64,000 nt of DNA from Sphingobacterium humi (GTDB lineage Bacteria > Bacteroidota > Bacteroidia > Sphingobacteriales > Sphingobacteriaceae). The stretch lies in contig NZ_WSQA01000009.1 of NCBI RefSeq assembly GCF_009768885.1, positions 1 to 64,000 on the forward strand, read 5' to 3'. Position numbers and translations under genes: made by a program. This document shows positions 24,996-34,455 of this stretch, piece by piece (positions within the stretch are counted from its first letter, which is position 1; each line of letters begins with the position of its first letter). The notes under the pieces were generated by a model. The model was not told the origin of the DNA, searched no databases, and was given only the letters and a program-made list of their open reading frames with translations.

Positions 24996-26921
24996 TTAAA
25001 CAGTTATTTCTTTTATTAATAAATCTTTAAATGCTTCCGCGGTCATCGACCCTAAGTCGACGCCACCATGTTTACGAACGGAGATTGACCCACTTTCCAT
25101 CTCTTTCTCTCCTACAATCAACATATAAGGCATTTTTTTCACCTCAGCGTCGCGGATTTTCCGTCCTACCTTCTCGTCACGTAAGTCAATCAGACCGCGA
25201 ATATCGGAATTATTTAGCGATTCCAAAAGTTTTTGCGCATAATCTTCATATTTTTCTGACACAGGCAAGACGATAAATTGCTCAGGAGCAAGCCATAACG
25301 GGAACTGACCGCCGCAGTGCTCGATTAAAACCGCAACAAAACGTTCGATCGATCCGAAAGGTGCACGGTGGATCATTACCGGACGGTGTTTCATGTTATC
25401 CGAACCTGTATATTCCAGCTCAAAGCGCTCCGGTAAGTTATAGTCAACCTGGATGGTTCCCAATTGCCATTTTCTACCCAACGCATCCTTCACCATGAAG
25501 TCTAGTTTCGGACCATAGAAGGCCGCTTCGCCATACTCAATAACGGTTGGTAGGCCTTTTTCTTCCGCCGATTCTATAATCGCTGATTCTGCTAATGCCC
25601 AGTTTTCATCCGAACCAATGTACTTGGTTTTATTCTCCGGGTCGCGAAGCGATACCTGCGCAGTGAAGTCGTCGAAGCCTAAGGCCCCGAACACATACAA
25701 CACCAGGTCGATTACTTTCTTAAACTCATCTTTCACCTGGTCGGGGCGGCAGAATAAGTGGGCATCATCTTGTGTAAACCCACGAACGCGTGTTAAGCCG
25801 TGTAGTTCTCCCGATTGTTCGTAACGGTAAACCGTTCCAAATTCTGCAAAACGAACAGGCAGCTCTTTGTACGAGCGGGGTTTTGTTTTATAAATCTCAC
25901 AGTGGTGCGGACAGTTCATTGGTTTTAACAAGAACTCCTCCCCTTCCACTGGGGTTTTAATTGGCTGGAATGAATCCGCGCCATATTTTTCGTAGTGACC
26001 CGAAGTGATGTACAATTGCTTGTGTCCGATATGCGGCGTCACTACCGGCTCGTAGCCTGCAGCAATCTGTGCACGTTGCAAGAAATCTTGCAATTTCTGA
26101 CGCAAGGCTGTACCTTTTGGCAACCATAATGGTAAGCCCATGCCTACTTTCTCCGAGAAAGCAAACAATTCCAATTCACGTCCCAATTTGCGGTGGTCAC
26201 GTTTCTTGGCTTCCTCAATAAAACGGAGATATTCCGTTAATTCCGAAGCTTTCGGGAATGTAACACCGTAAATACGGGTTAGTTGCTTGCGTGTTTCATC
26301 ACCACGCCAATAAGCACCAGCAACGTTGGTAAGCTTAATCGCTTTGATAAAACCCGTATTCGGGATATGCGGACCACGACATAGATCGGTAAAATTTCCT
26401 TGCGAGTAGAAGGTAATTTTGCCATCTTCCAGGTCTTTAATCAAATCTAATTTGTACTCATCACCTTTTTCAGTGAAATAAGCTAAGGCATCAGCTTTAG
26501 AAACCGCCTTACGGTCGAAGGTTTCCTTTTGCTTGGCCAGCTCCAGCATCTTGTCTTCAATCTGCTTGAAATCATCGGATGAAAACTCCCGATCGCCGAA
26601 ATCTACATCGTAGTAAAAACCGGTTTCAATGGCCGGACCGATACCGAATTTAATACCCGGGTAAAGGGCTTCTAAGGCTTCGGCCAACAAGTGCGCGGAA
26701 GAGTGCCAGAAGGTATTTTTTCCTTTGTCATCATTCCAGGTCAGCAATTTCACCTTCGCATCGTCCTCAATAGCACGGGAAGCATCCCATACTTCACCAT
26801 TCACCTCTGCTGCTAACACATTTCTAGCAAGACCCTCGGAAATAGACTGGGCAACCTGCATGGCAGTTGTCCCTTTTTCATACTGACGAACAGAACCGTC
26901 AGGTAGTGTAATGTTAATCAT
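24996..26921 (-). CDS. thrS: Threonine--tRNA ligase
   Basis: ThrRS charges tRNA-Thr. The 641-residue protein has the TGS domain ([23 protein letters not shown]), the editing domain with [11 protein letters not shown] and the zinc-ligand-like [13 protein letters not shown], class II motif 2 ([32 protein letters not shown]), motif 3 ([18 protein letters not shown]) and the anticodon-binding domain. The catalytic zinc site Cys in [11 protein letters not shown] is intact. It heads the operon with infC, rpmI and rplT. A TATTTTTG -7 box lies about 100 bases upstream, leaving a leader with an inverted repeat. Confidence 0.98.
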   Translation of the reverse strand: MINITLPDGSVRQYEKGTTAMQVAQSISEGLARNVLAAEVNGEVWDASRAIEDDAKVKLLTWNDDKGKNTFWHSSAHLLAEALEALYPGIKFGIGPAIETGFYYDVDFGDREFSSDDFKQIEDKMLELAKQKETFDRKAVSKADALAYFTEKGDEYKLDLIKDLEDGKITFYSQGNFTDLCRGPHIPNTGFIKAIKLTNVAGAYWRGDETRKQLTRIYGVTFPKASELTEYLRFIEEAKKRDHRKLGRELELFAFSEKVGMGLPLWLPKGTALRQKLQDFLQRAQIAAGYEPVVTPHIGHKQLYITSGHYEKYGADSFQPIKTPVEGEEFLLKPMNCPHHCEIYKTKPRSYKELPVRFAEFGTVYRYEQSGELHGLTRVRGFTQDDAHLFCRPDQVKDEFKKVIDLVLYVFGALGFDDFTAQVSLRDPENKTKYIGSDENWALAESAIIESAEEKGLPTVIEYGEAAFYGPKLDFMVKDALGRKWQLGTIQVDYNLPERFELEYTGSDNMKHRPVMIHRAPFGSIERFVAVLIEHCGGQFPLWLAPEQFIVLPVSEKYEDYAQKLLESLNNSDIRGLIDLRDEKVGRKIRDAEVKKMPYMLIVGEKEMESGSISVRKHGGVDLGSMTAEAFKDLLIKEITV

Positions 26922-27026
26922 TTACAACTATGATTGTTTAATTTGTGTATAAATATGCGACTCCCGCAAGGTCTACAATTACCCCGCTAAGGAGGAGTCA
27001 CCTTAATTAATCGAGGTACAAAAATA
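26922..27026 (-). promoter_or_regulatory. thrS promoter and structured leader
   Basis: On the minus strand the -7 box TATTTTTG is at 27019-27026, so the mRNA would start near 27013 and have a leader of about 90 bases. Within it GACTCC (26959-26964) can pair with GGAGTC (26994-26999) and a G-rich stretch lies between. It might be an operator for ThrRS or another control element; no T-box hallmarks are visible. Confidence 0.4.
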
Positions 27027-27325
27027 CGGATAATTTCGGGTTAATAAAAATGAGGAAAGCCCTTAAAAAAAGAAGATAGCCAGCTTTTTAAAGAATGTGG
27101 AGAAAATGAGCTGTAATTTCTAGGAGGATGGTTGGGGAACTTGTTACAATTAGGTAGTGGGGAGAGGTTGGGAGAGTTTTGGGAGAGAAGGGTCTATAAA
27201 TTAATTACTAATGATGAAACTGCGTTATGGGAGTAATCGTTCGTGGTAGGCCGGCAGATGATACTATTGGTAAAAAAAAATCATTTAAGACATTGCTTAC
27301 AAGTATGTTATGCATTGATGATTGC

Positions 27326-27384
27326 ATTGACGTACCAGTCGTTAGTGGTTCGTGGTTCGTGGTTCGACTCCGCTCACCATGACA
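27326..27384. repeat. Single arm of the inverted repeat, with a 21-nt insert
   Basis: This is the same block as at 23583-23620 (TTGACGTACCAGTCGTT ... CGACTCCGCTCAC), but 21 bases (27344-27364) made of three 7-nt units (AGTGGTT, CGTGGTT, CGTGGTT) are inserted in the middle. No partner arm is seen nearby. It is part of the 620-base gap between the thrS promoter and queE, which otherwise holds only the short repeats listed. Confidence 0.8.
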
Positions 27385-27433
27385 AAATGATGACAATTCG
27401 AAAACAACACTCTCACATCGCACCACACACATC

Positions 27434-27478
27434 TAAATACTAAATACTCAATACTAAATACTCAATACTAACTACTAC
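27434..27478. repeat. 14-nt tandem repeat
   Basis: TAAATACTCAATAC is repeated at 27441-27454 and 27455-27468, with partial copies on both sides. It is low-complexity DNA with no coding potential. Confidence 0.8.
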
Positions 27479-27480
27479 AA

Positions 27481-27571
27481 CAACCCTTTTCAAATCCCTT
27501 TCTCTCCCCTTTCTCACCCGTATCAATCCCCTTTGGAAAGGGTAAGGAAAGGGAGCAGCAAGAAGGCTAAA
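27481..27571. repeat. Pyrimidine-rich interspersed repeat, copy 2
   Basis: The core ACCCGTATCAATCCCCTTTG is at 27516-27535, preceded by CCCTTTCTCTCCCCTTTCTC and followed 28 bases later by AAGGCTAAA (27563-27571), as in copy 1 at 183-237. It lies 76 bases upstream of queE. Confidence 0.75.
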
Positions 27572-27618
27572 GCGCGGCAAGATGGTTTCAACTCGGGTGA
27601 ATTCTCGTTACTTTTTCC

Positions 27619-27626
27619 TACTTTTG
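27619..27626 (+). promoter_or_regulatory. -7 box of queE
   Basis: TACTTTTG matches TAnnTTTG and lies 21 bases before the queE ATG. No clear -33 box is visible. Confidence 0.45.
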
Positions 27627-27647
27627 CACTTCTAGTTCAACAGTACT

Positions 27648-28271
27648 ATGTCAAATCAAGTCCCGGAAGACGGCAGCATGCTTCCTTTAATGGAAGAATT
27701 TTACACCATACAAGGCGAAGGTTACCATACAGGCAAAGCGGCCTATTTCATCCGTTTAGGCGGTTGTGATGTGGGTTGCCATTGGTGTGATGTGAAAGAA
27801 AGCTGGGATGCGGCGCTCCATCCTTTGACCTCCGTAGAGCAGATTGTGGAAAATGCCCAGGCCCACCCGGCGAAAACCGTGGTGATTACGGGTGGCGAAC
27901 CCCTGCTGTATAACCTGACATACCTGACGCAAAAACTGAAAGAAGCCGGTATTCAGATTTTCCTGGAAACATCAGGTGCTTATCCATTGAGCGGCTATTG
28001 GGATTGGATCTGCCTTTCACCCAAGAAATTCAAAGCGCCACGCCAGGATGTGATGAGTGCTGCCGGCGAATTGAAAGTGATTGTATTTAACAAAAGTGAT
28101 TTCCAATGGGCGGAAGACCATGCTAAATTTGTGGGTGCAAACTGCAAACTTTACCTGCAACCGGAATGGTCGAAAGCAGCAGAGATGACCCCTTTGATTA
28201 TCGACTATGTAAAAGATCATCCGAAATGGGAGATCTCCCTGCAGACGCATAAATACTTGAACATCCCTTAA
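27648..28271 (+). CDS. queE: 7-carboxy-7-deazaguanine synthase (radical SAM)
   Basis: QueE turns 6-carboxytetrahydropterin into 7-carboxy-7-deazaguanine, a step to queuosine. The 207-residue protein has the radical-SAM cysteines in GGCDVGCHWCDVKESWD (about residues 44-51), the substrate motif MEEFYTIQGEGYHTGKAAYFIRLG just before, and ITGGEPLLYNL. The cluster spacing C-x3-C-x2-C and length fit the short Bacteroidota form. The OmpA-type gene follows after 33 bases; other queuosine genes are not in this window. Confidence 0.93.
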   Translation: MSNQVPEDGSMLPLMEEFYTIQGEGYHTGKAAYFIRLGGCDVGCHWCDVKESWDAALHPLTSVEQIVENAQAHPAKTVVITGGEPLLYNLTYLTQKLKEAGIQIFLETSGAYPLSGYWDWICLSPKKFKAPRQDVMSAAGELKVIVFNKSDFQWAEDHAKFVGANCKLYLQPEWSKAAEMTPLIIDYVKDHPKWEISLQTHKYLNIP

Positions 28272-28304
28272 TATTTTACAGATTATTCCTTAGTTTAGGG
28301 TTAC

Positions 28305-30209
28305 ATGCAACGGATAAAATGGACCCTGCTACTTGTTGTTTTCCTAACGAATTGTTGGGTGCAACCAGCTTTTGCACAACAGCCCTCTAGCGTTAAAAAA
28401 GCGCAGCAGGCCTATGTAGAAGCAGGAAAATCCATCGCCCTGAAGCAATGGCCAAAGGCCATTACAGCCTTGCAAAAAGCCATAGAAGCCGACCCTACTT
28501 TCGCGACCGCTTACCAACAGTTAGGCGATATCTACCGCCGTACAGAACAGTATGAAGAAGCCGTTGTTTGTTACGAAAAAGTGCTGGAAATAGCACCGGG
28601 TTTAACCGCGTTAACCCATTTCGGATTGGGCGAATCCTTACTCTTTACCGGCAAGTATCAACAGGCTCAGCAACAGCTGGAACAGTATAAAAAAATAAAC
28701 CCGCAAGCCGTAAGCACAAATAAGCTGTTGGATAAATATTTGGTTGACTGCCATTTTGCCCTAACCCAACCGCTGCCAGGCCCTTCCCTACTGCAACGCT
28801 TAAACAGCCACATAAACACCGAAAAAGACGAATACTACCCCAAGCTTACTGCCGACAATGCCCATATTATTTTCACCCGCAAGGAGAATAACCAGGAGAA
28901 CTTTTACGAAAGCCAATGGTCTGAAGCAGGTTGGGGCGCAGCACGCAAGCTGCCCGAACCCGTAAATACCGAAAAGTATAACGAAGGGGCGCATTGCATT
29001 TCGCCTGATGGCAAGTATCTGTTCTTCACCGGTTGCAACCGACCCGACGGCTTGGGCAGTTGCGACTTGTATGTTTCCAAGCTGGAAAACGGGCAATGGA
29101 GCCAGCCTTTTAACCTGGGGCCGGGGATAAACACCAAGGGTTGGGAATCGCAACCCGCGATCTCTGCCGATGGTAAAACCCTGTATTTCGTAAGCAACCG
29201 ACCGGGAGGACAAGGGGGCTATGATATTTGGAAAAGCGACCTGCAGGCTGCAGGGCAATGGAGCAAACCCCAAAACCTAGGGCCGCGCATCAATTCGCCT
29301 TTTGACGAGGGTGCCCCCTACCTGCATGCCGATAACAAAACCCTTTATTTCTCTTCCAATGGCTGGCCGGGATTTGGGAAAAATGATATTTTTAAAAGCA
29401 CCCTAAACGATAAGGGCCAATGGAGCGAGCCGGAGAATATGGGTGCCGGCATCAACAATTACCTCGATCAGCGCTCCTTCCACATCAGTTTAGATGGAAG
29501 CATTGCGCACTTGGCCTCGCAAGACAGCCTGCGGCAATGGGATATATTCAGCATCGAACTGCCAACCGAAAAACGCCCTCCGGCCGTGGCCTATATCGCC
29601 GGAACAGTATTTGACAAAAACAGCAAGCAACCTATACAGGCGCAGGTTAGCGTTACGAATACGCAGACAAAAAAACTGGTTTTTGAAAAGAACAGCGACT
29701 TACACGATGGGCAGTTTATTGCCGTCCTTCCGGTAGGATCGAATTATGCGGTGCACATCCAAAAACAAGGCTATTTATTCGATAGCAAGCAATATGCGAT
29801 GGATCAGCCCGATTTTGCCAACAAGCGGTATACCGATAGCATTTATTTGGAGCCTATACAAAGAGGCGCCATCAGCACCCTGCGAAACATCTATTTCGAC
29901 AGCGATAAGTATGACCTGCTACCAAACTCGGAAAGTGAATTGCTGCTGTTGTACAGCTTCTTAAAAAGCAACCCAAGCCTACGGATTGAGCTAGCGGGAC
30001 ACACCGACAACACCGGGAACAAAGAAGCGAACATGCAATTATCGGAAAACCGCGCAAAAGCCGTGGCCGACTATTTAAAAAGCAAAGGAATTGCAGCGAA
30101 TAGGTTGTTGATTAAAGGTTATGGCGATACGCAACCTGTAGCTACAAACGACACAGAAGAAGGAAAACAGCTAAACCGGAGGACGACCTTTAGCATCCTA
30201 TCTTTTTAA
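28305..30209 (+). CDS. OmpA-family outer-membrane protein with TPR and PD40 repeats
   Basis: This 634-residue protein has a signal peptide (to about residue 25, AFAQ), TPR repeats (residues about 30-135), a WD40-like PD40 beta-propeller (about 165-420, with repeated SPDGKYLFFTG, SADGKTLYFVSNRPGG and HADNKTLYFSSNGWPG units), a CarboxypepD_reg-like beta-sandwich (about 430-510), and a C-terminal OmpA peptidoglycan-binding domain (IYFDSDKYDLLPNSE, LAGHTDNTGNKEANMQLSENRAKAV, GYGDTQPVATN). It probably links the outer membrane to peptidoglycan. It resembles PorE-type proteins of the type IX secretion system, but one copy alone cannot be assigned to that system. Confidence 0.85.
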   Translation: MQRIKWTLLLVVFLTNCWVQPAFAQQPSSVKKAQQAYVEAGKSIALKQWPKAITALQKAIEADPTFATAYQQLGDIYRRTEQYEEAVVCYEKVLEIAPGLTALTHFGLGESLLFTGKYQQAQQQLEQYKKINPQAVSTNKLLDKYLVDCHFALTQPLPGPSLLQRLNSHINTEKDEYYPKLTADNAHIIFTRKENNQENFYESQWSEAGWGAARKLPEPVNTEKYNEGAHCISPDGKYLFFTGCNRPDGLGSCDLYVSKLENGQWSQPFNLGPGINTKGWESQPAISADGKTLYFVSNRPGGQGGYDIWKSDLQAAGQWSKPQNLGPRINSPFDEGAPYLHADNKTLYFSSNGWPGFGKNDIFKSTLNDKGQWSEPENMGAGINNYLDQRSFHISLDGSIAHLASQDSLRQWDIFSIELPTEKRPPAVAYIAGTVFDKNSKQPIQAQVSVTNTQTKKLVFEKNSDLHDGQFIAVLPVGSNYAVHIQKQGYLFDSKQYAMDQPDFANKRYTDSIYLEPIQRGAISTLRNIYFDSDKYDLLPNSESELLLLYSFLKSNPSLRIELAGHTDNTGNKEANMQLSENRAKAVADYLKSKGIAANRLLIKGYGDTQPVATNDTEEGKQLNRRTTFSILSF

Positions 30210-30254
30210 TAAAAATAATCAGTAGAAAAGCGTATTTAACTTTCATAAACAGCA

Positions 30255-30289
30255 TAAAAAAATAGGGCTGACGCGTAGTCAGCCCTATT
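30255..30289 (-). terminator. Terminator between convergent genes
   Basis: A 12-bp perfect stem (30261-30272 and 30278-30289, loop GCGTA) carries an A-run on its left side, which becomes a T-run on the minus strand. It therefore mainly ends the Gfo/Idh/MocA transcript coming from the right, and may also stop the OmpA-gene mRNA. Confidence 0.85.
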
Positions 30290-30326
30290 CATATCTCCTA
30301 TCTCAAATCTCCAGTCTCCAATCTAA

Positions 30327-31400
30327 TTACAACTTGACTGTCTCTCCGGATTTCACCGAATCGTCACAAGCCATCGCAATTTGCAAGCTACTTACGGCAT
30401 CTTGCATCGATTGAGAAAGGTCTAGATCTTGTTGAATGGCTTCCAAGAAGAAACGCTGTTCGCGGTTACACAGCTCTTGATGGTCGGGCTCGTCCGTTAA
30501 GTCTACCCATTCATCAGCGCGTGTAAATTCATTCTGCGCATCGATATCGGCATAATGCACCTTTAAAGACTCCGCTTTGGAATGCGCTTCGATTGAGTCC
30601 GATTTCCCCGATTTACTGGCTTCCTTGGCCACGATGGATACACAGCCTTTCGGGCCGATTACATCTTTCACAAAGAAAGCTGTTTCGCTAATCATTGGTC
30701 CCCATCCCGCCTCATACCAGCCTACACTACCATCGTCAAAGCGAATTTGCAGCTGCCCGTAGTTATAATTTCCTGCCGGAATATCCTCGGTCATGCGTGC
30801 GCCAATGGCCGAAACCGAAACAGGCTTCGCGCCGGTCATCTGGCACATCACATCGATATAATGTACGCCACAGTCGACAATAGGACTCAGGCTTTTCATT
30901 AAGTTACGATGTACATCCCACATATAACCATGGCTCTGCTGGTTTAGGTTCATCCGCATCACCAAAGGATTGCCCATGGTTTTTGCGATCTCGATAAACT
31001 TAATCCAAGAAGGGTGATGGCGCAGGATATAGCCCACCACTAACTTTTTATTGGCCTTCTTGGCTGCATCAACCACCCGTTGCGCCCCAGCAACCGTATC
31101 GGCTAGGGGTTTTTCAATAAACACATGCGCGCCGGCTTCTAATGCGCGGATAGCGTACTCTTCATGCGTATCGGGGTAGGTTGAAATACAAACCGCATCG
31201 GGTTTGCTGGCAGCAAGTGCCTCTTCATAGGTTTCGTATAAAGGATAGTCTGCCTTTAACGATTCATTCAATTTCTTTTTACTATCGCCACGTGAAACTA
31301 AGCCGACGATCTCAAATCCATCCATTTCATGGTAGGCCAAGGCATGAGATGCACCCATGTTACCACAGCCTACAACTAAAATTCTAACTTTATTACCCAT
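30327..31400 (-). CDS. Gfo/Idh/MocA-family oxidoreductase
   Basis: This 357-residue cytoplasmic NAD(P)-dependent enzyme has the Rossmann motif VGCGNMGASHALAY, the family's catalytic EKPLADTV lysine, and the C-terminal alpha/beta domain (VDCGVHYIDVMCQMTGAKPVSVSA). Members oxidise or reduce sugars, inositols and similar compounds. The gene follows a Tat-exported paralogue by 13 bases and is probably cotranscribed, giving an exported and a cytosolic enzyme of the same fold. Substrate not deducible. Confidence 0.88.
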   Translation of the reverse strand: MGNKVRILVVGCGNMGASHALAYHEMDGFEIVGLVSRGDSKKKLNESLKADYPLYETYEEALAASKPDAVCISTYPDTHEEYAIRALEAGAHVFIEKPLADTVAGAQRVVDAAKKANKKLVVGYILRHHPSWIKFIEIAKTMGNPLVMRMNLNQQSHGYMWDVHRNLMKSLSPIVDCGVHYIDVMCQMTGAKPVSVSAIGARMTEDIPAGNYNYGQLQIRFDDGSVGWYEAGWGPMISETAFFVKDVIGPKGCVSIVAKEASKSGKSDSIEAHSKAESLKVHYADIDAQNEFTRADEWVDLTDEPDHQELCNREQRFFLEAIQQDLDLSQSMQDAVSSLQIAMACDDSVKSGETVKL

Positions 31401-31413
31401 TAAAACTGTCTTC

Positions 31414-32673
31414 TTATCCGTTATGTCCTGGCCTTGGAATCAAGGCTTTATCAATTTCCATTTCCCAACTGTAACCATCGGATTTTGGCCCATAGGTTTT
31501 TGTAGAATTAATAATTTCATCCATGCTGATTACCTTGCCGGTGTAGGCTGCTTCGCGCGCCCAAATAGCCAATAAGGTAGAATCGGCCATGAAATCGCCG
31601 TTATTGATGATCTCTTTATTGCGGATGGCTGCAAAGAGCTCGTCGTGCTGCGTTTGGTACATATTGTTCGGTCTGCCTTCAAATTTCCAAGGGTTCTGGC
31701 CATTGATGGCATAGCTGCTCAGGATACTCACCTGCATATCGCCTTTGGTACCTTTTGCTTCTACTGAATTTCGCGGTTGGGTACCGTTCTGCTGGCGGCC
31801 AAAATGGAAACCTTTAACGCCATCGCCATAGTCTAACTCCACGGCAAAGTGGTCGAATACATTCCCAAATTTATCCCAAGGTTTACTTTGACGGCCTCCT
31901 GTACCGGACACTTTCGTCGGTAGGCGATCGCCTAACATCCAGGACATAAAGTCTAAGCTGTGTACCGTTTGTTCCACGATAATATCACCGGAGTAACGTT
32001 GGTAAAAGAACCAGTTACGAAGTTGGTATTCCAAATCGCTCCAGTTGGGCTGGCGCACCTTCTCGGTGAGTTCACCACCCAAGCGGAAGGTACTGAGGGC
32101 ATAGATATCGCCAATATCGCCGGCATGAATACGCTTAGCAAGCTCCCGATTCGGCGTGGCATAACGGAAGCAGAAGCCTGCCACCAGATTAAGCTTTTTA
32201 TCTTTGGCAATCTTCACACTTTCGCGTACAGAATGTACGCCAGGGATATCAACTGCCATCGGTTTCTCACAGAAAATATGCCTTCCCTTTTTTACGGCTT
32301 CCGCCAAATGGTCCGGACGGAAACATGGCGGCGATGCCAATAGCACCACATCAACGTCGCTATTGATTAATTTTTTATACGCATCAAAACCTACATATTT
32401 ACGGTTTTCTGCGACATTAACCTTCTCTTTATGGCCTTCTTTTAAGGCGGAAAGTGCGGTTTCAATTTGATCAGGGAAAATATCGGCTAGGGCAACAAGC
32501 TCCACATCGGGATCAGCTTGTAAGGCCTGAAAGGCAGCGCCGGTTCCTCGGCCACCGCATCCGACAAGTCCTACTTTTATTTTTTTCTTTTTTTCAAAAC
32601 TTGGGGTTGGAAGGTCCAAGGTAGAGGTTCCAAGTAGCACACCGCTACTCTTAAGAAAATTTCTACGGTCCAT
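31414..32673 (-). CDS. Tat-exported Gfo/Idh/MocA-family protein
   Basis: This 419-residue protein has a twin-arginine type start (MDRRNFLKSSGVLLGTSTL), a Rossmann motif (KVGLVGCGGRGTGAAFQAL) and the EKPMAVD lysine motif. In Bacteroidota such exported members, which carry their tightly bound NAD out through Tat, include GH109-type glycosidases that use NAD in a redox-type hydrolysis. That activity is possible here but not proven. The C-terminal TLLAIWAREAAYTGKVISMDEII segment is typical of the group. It diverges from the DUF819 gene (109 bases between starts). Confidence 0.85.
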   Translation of the reverse strand: MDRRNFLKSSGVLLGTSTLDLPTPSFEKKKKIKVGLVGCGGRGTGAAFQALQADPDVELVALADIFPDQIETALSALKEGHKEKVNVAENRKYVGFDAYKKLINSDVDVVLLASPPCFRPDHLAEAVKKGRHIFCEKPMAVDIPGVHSVRESVKIAKDKKLNLVAGFCFRYATPNRELAKRIHAGDIGDIYALSTFRLGGELTEKVRQPNWSDLEYQLRNWFFYQRYSGDIIVEQTVHSLDFMSWMLGDRLPTKVSGTGGRQSKPWDKFGNVFDHFAVELDYGDGVKGFHFGRQQNGTQPRNSVEAKGTKGDMQVSILSSYAINGQNPWKFEGRPNNMYQTQHDELFAAIRNKEIINNGDFMADSTLLAIWAREAAYTGKVISMDEIINSTKTYGPKSDGYSWEMEIDKALIPRPGHNG

Positions 32674-32782
32674 TATGATAAATTTAAGTCGAAGTTGATT
32701 AGTGAATCAATTTTTAGATTTTTTGAATAAATACTGTAATAAATATCTAATTTCACAGCAAAGTAACAATTATTACAAATTT

Positions 32783-34048
32783 ATGCAAATTTCTACCCCT
32801 GATGTAACACCATTGATATCGAACACTACCGTAGTACTCGGCTTGCTGATGTTGATATTAGGATTGGTATTCTACACCTCTAGTCTTTCCAATAAATACG
32901 TGAAAGGCTTTTACAATATTATCCCCCCTTTATTGCTCTGCTATTTCTTGCCGGGCTTGCTCAATTCCTTCCATATTATTGATGGTGAAAACTCGCCCCT
33001 TACTTCGGTAGGTAGCCGATACCTGCTGCCGGCCTGTTTGATCTTGTTCATTGTAAACTTGGATTTAAAGGAAATGTGGGCCTTGCGCAAAAGAGCGGGA
33101 TTAATGTTTATCACCGGAACAATAGGGATCATTCTAGGTGGCCCTATCGCCGTTTACCTCACGTCCATGGTAGCCCCTGACGTGGTGGGTGGCGCTGGCC
33201 CCGATGAAGTTTGGCGTGGACTGGGTGCCTTGGCCGGATCATGGATCGGCGGATCGGCCAACCAGGTGGCCTTAAAGGAGATTCTGCAACCTTCCCCAAA
33301 CCTATTTTCCTCCATCATTGCTGTTGACGTATTTGTGGCCTACATCTGGATGGCCTTCCTATTATATGGCGCTAGCAAAGCGGATGCCTTTAACAAGTTT
33401 TTTAAAGCCGATGCCAGTGATGTGGAACATTTGAAGGCCAAGATGGACGAAAAAGTAAAATTGAACAGCCGAATTCCGGAAACCAAGGATTTAATGCTGA
33501 TGCTGGCCATAGCTTTCGGCGGAACCGGCTTGGCAACCTTAATTGCCGAACCCCTTGCGGCCTTTATGAAACAGAACTACCCGCATTTGGAGACCTTCTC
33601 CCTAACCAGCGACTTCTTCTGGATCGTTTTGATATCCACCATTATCGGCATTTGCCTATCCTTTAGCCCGGCTAAAAAATTAGAATATGCCGGTGCCTCA
33701 AAAGTGGGAACCGTATTATTATATGTATTAATTACTACCATCGGGATGCAGATGAACATTCTGGCTATTTTAGGAAACCCAGGGCTGTTTATTGTAGGTA
33801 TTTTATGGATTTCTTTCCATGCCCTCCTGCTCCTTATTGTGGGGAAAATATTCAAAGTGCCTTTCTTCTACTTCGGAGTGGGCAGTATGGCCAATGTGGG
33901 CGGGGTAGCTTCGGCTTCGGTTACTGCAGCCGCCTTCCACCCTTCCTTAATATCGGTAGGGGTTATTTTATCGGTATTTAGTTACGCCATCGGCACCTAT
34001 GCCGGCTGGCTGACGGCCATCTTAATGAAACTCGCATCACCCTTATAA
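32783..34048 (+). CDS. DUF819-family membrane protein
   Basis: This 421-residue protein has about 10-12 hydrophobic segments and looks like the DUF819 (YjcL-type) family: GSRYLLPACLILFIVNLDLKEM, LAGSWIGGSANQVALKEI, and the C-terminal GVGSMANVGGVASASVTAAAFHPSLISVGVILSVFSYAIGTYAG. The function is unknown; a transporter role is plausible from the repeat-like halves. The frame is open to GTG 32702, but ATG 32783 removes a polar N-terminus and starts just before the first membrane segment, so I prefer it. Divergent to the Gfo/Idh/MocA operon. Confidence 0.85.
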   Translation: MQISTPDVTPLISNTTVVLGLLMLILGLVFYTSSLSNKYVKGFYNIIPPLLLCYFLPGLLNSFHIIDGENSPLTSVGSRYLLPACLILFIVNLDLKEMWALRKRAGLMFITGTIGIILGGPIAVYLTSMVAPDVVGGAGPDEVWRGLGALAGSWIGGSANQVALKEILQPSPNLFSSIIAVDVFVAYIWMAFLLYGASKADAFNKFFKADASDVEHLKAKMDEKVKLNSRIPETKDLMLMLAIAFGGTGLATLIAEPLAAFMKQNYPHLETFSLTSDFFWIVLISTIIGICLSFSPAKKLEYAGASKVGTVLLYVLITTIGMQMNILAILGNPGLFIVGILWISFHALLLLIVGKIFKVPFFYFGVGSMANVGGVASASVTAAAFHPSLISVGVILSVFSYAIGTYAGWLTAILMKLASPL

Positions 34049-34067
34049 GCAGTGCAATAAAGATTTT

Positions 34068-34101
34068 GTAAAGGACAGTTCGATGAATTGTCCTTTTTTT
34101 T
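34068..34101 (+). terminator. Terminator after the DUF819 gene
   Basis: An 11-bp stem (34070-34080 and 34086-34096, one G-T pair) with a 5-base loop is followed by a T-run. The remainder of the gap up to 34366 is AT-rich DNA with no gene that I can see. Confidence 0.88.
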
Positions 34102-34366
34102 GTTTATAATCATTCTAAACTGTTACAATTGAAATATTTTTTCTAGTAACTTAAGTATATTAAGTACACTAGTCTACTATTTTCCTGAGCTTTCCAAGCT
34201 ATATTATCAATTTATAGCGTAACAGAAACAAAAAGGCAGTTTTTAATAATTCAACCTAATCACAAGCCTTAGTTAAGATATATTTTTAACTATCAAAATA
34301 CTCAATTTACAATTGTAAACTATACCTCATAGAGAAACTTGATTTTTTAAACAAACATTAATACAA

Positions 34367-34374
34367 TAGATTTG
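34367..34374 (+). promoter_or_regulatory. -7 box of the small-protein/fimbrillin operon
   Basis: TAGATTTG matches TAnnTTTG and lies 82 bases before the ATG at 34456. A possible -33 (CTTG at 34338-34341) is slightly too far away. Confidence 0.4.
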
Positions 34375-34443
34375 TATGCTATTATTTAAACTAACAATTA
34401 CACTTTAAAATTAAAACACATCAAACTGAACCATGATTAAACT

Positions 34444-34449
34444 AAGGAG
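34444..34449 (+). promoter_or_regulatory. Strong Shine-Dalgarno site
   Basis: AAGGAG is 6 bases before the ATG at 34456. Such strong sites are rare in Bacteroidota, where most genes in this window have none; the next gene has an even better one (34679-34685). Confidence 0.65.
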
Positions 34450-34455
34450 TAAACT

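Noticed and set aside
27357..27371. GGTTCGACTCC, which looks like a tRNA T-arm
   Set aside because: It belongs to the interspersed repeat; no acceptor, D or anticodon stems fit around it.
27208..27443. Small open frames on both strands in the gap before queE
   Set aside because: They run through repeats and lack start context or composition of a gene.
28800..29273. 157-codon antisense frame in the OmpA/PD40 gene
   Set aside because: No domain, no start context; shadow of the repeated PD40 region.
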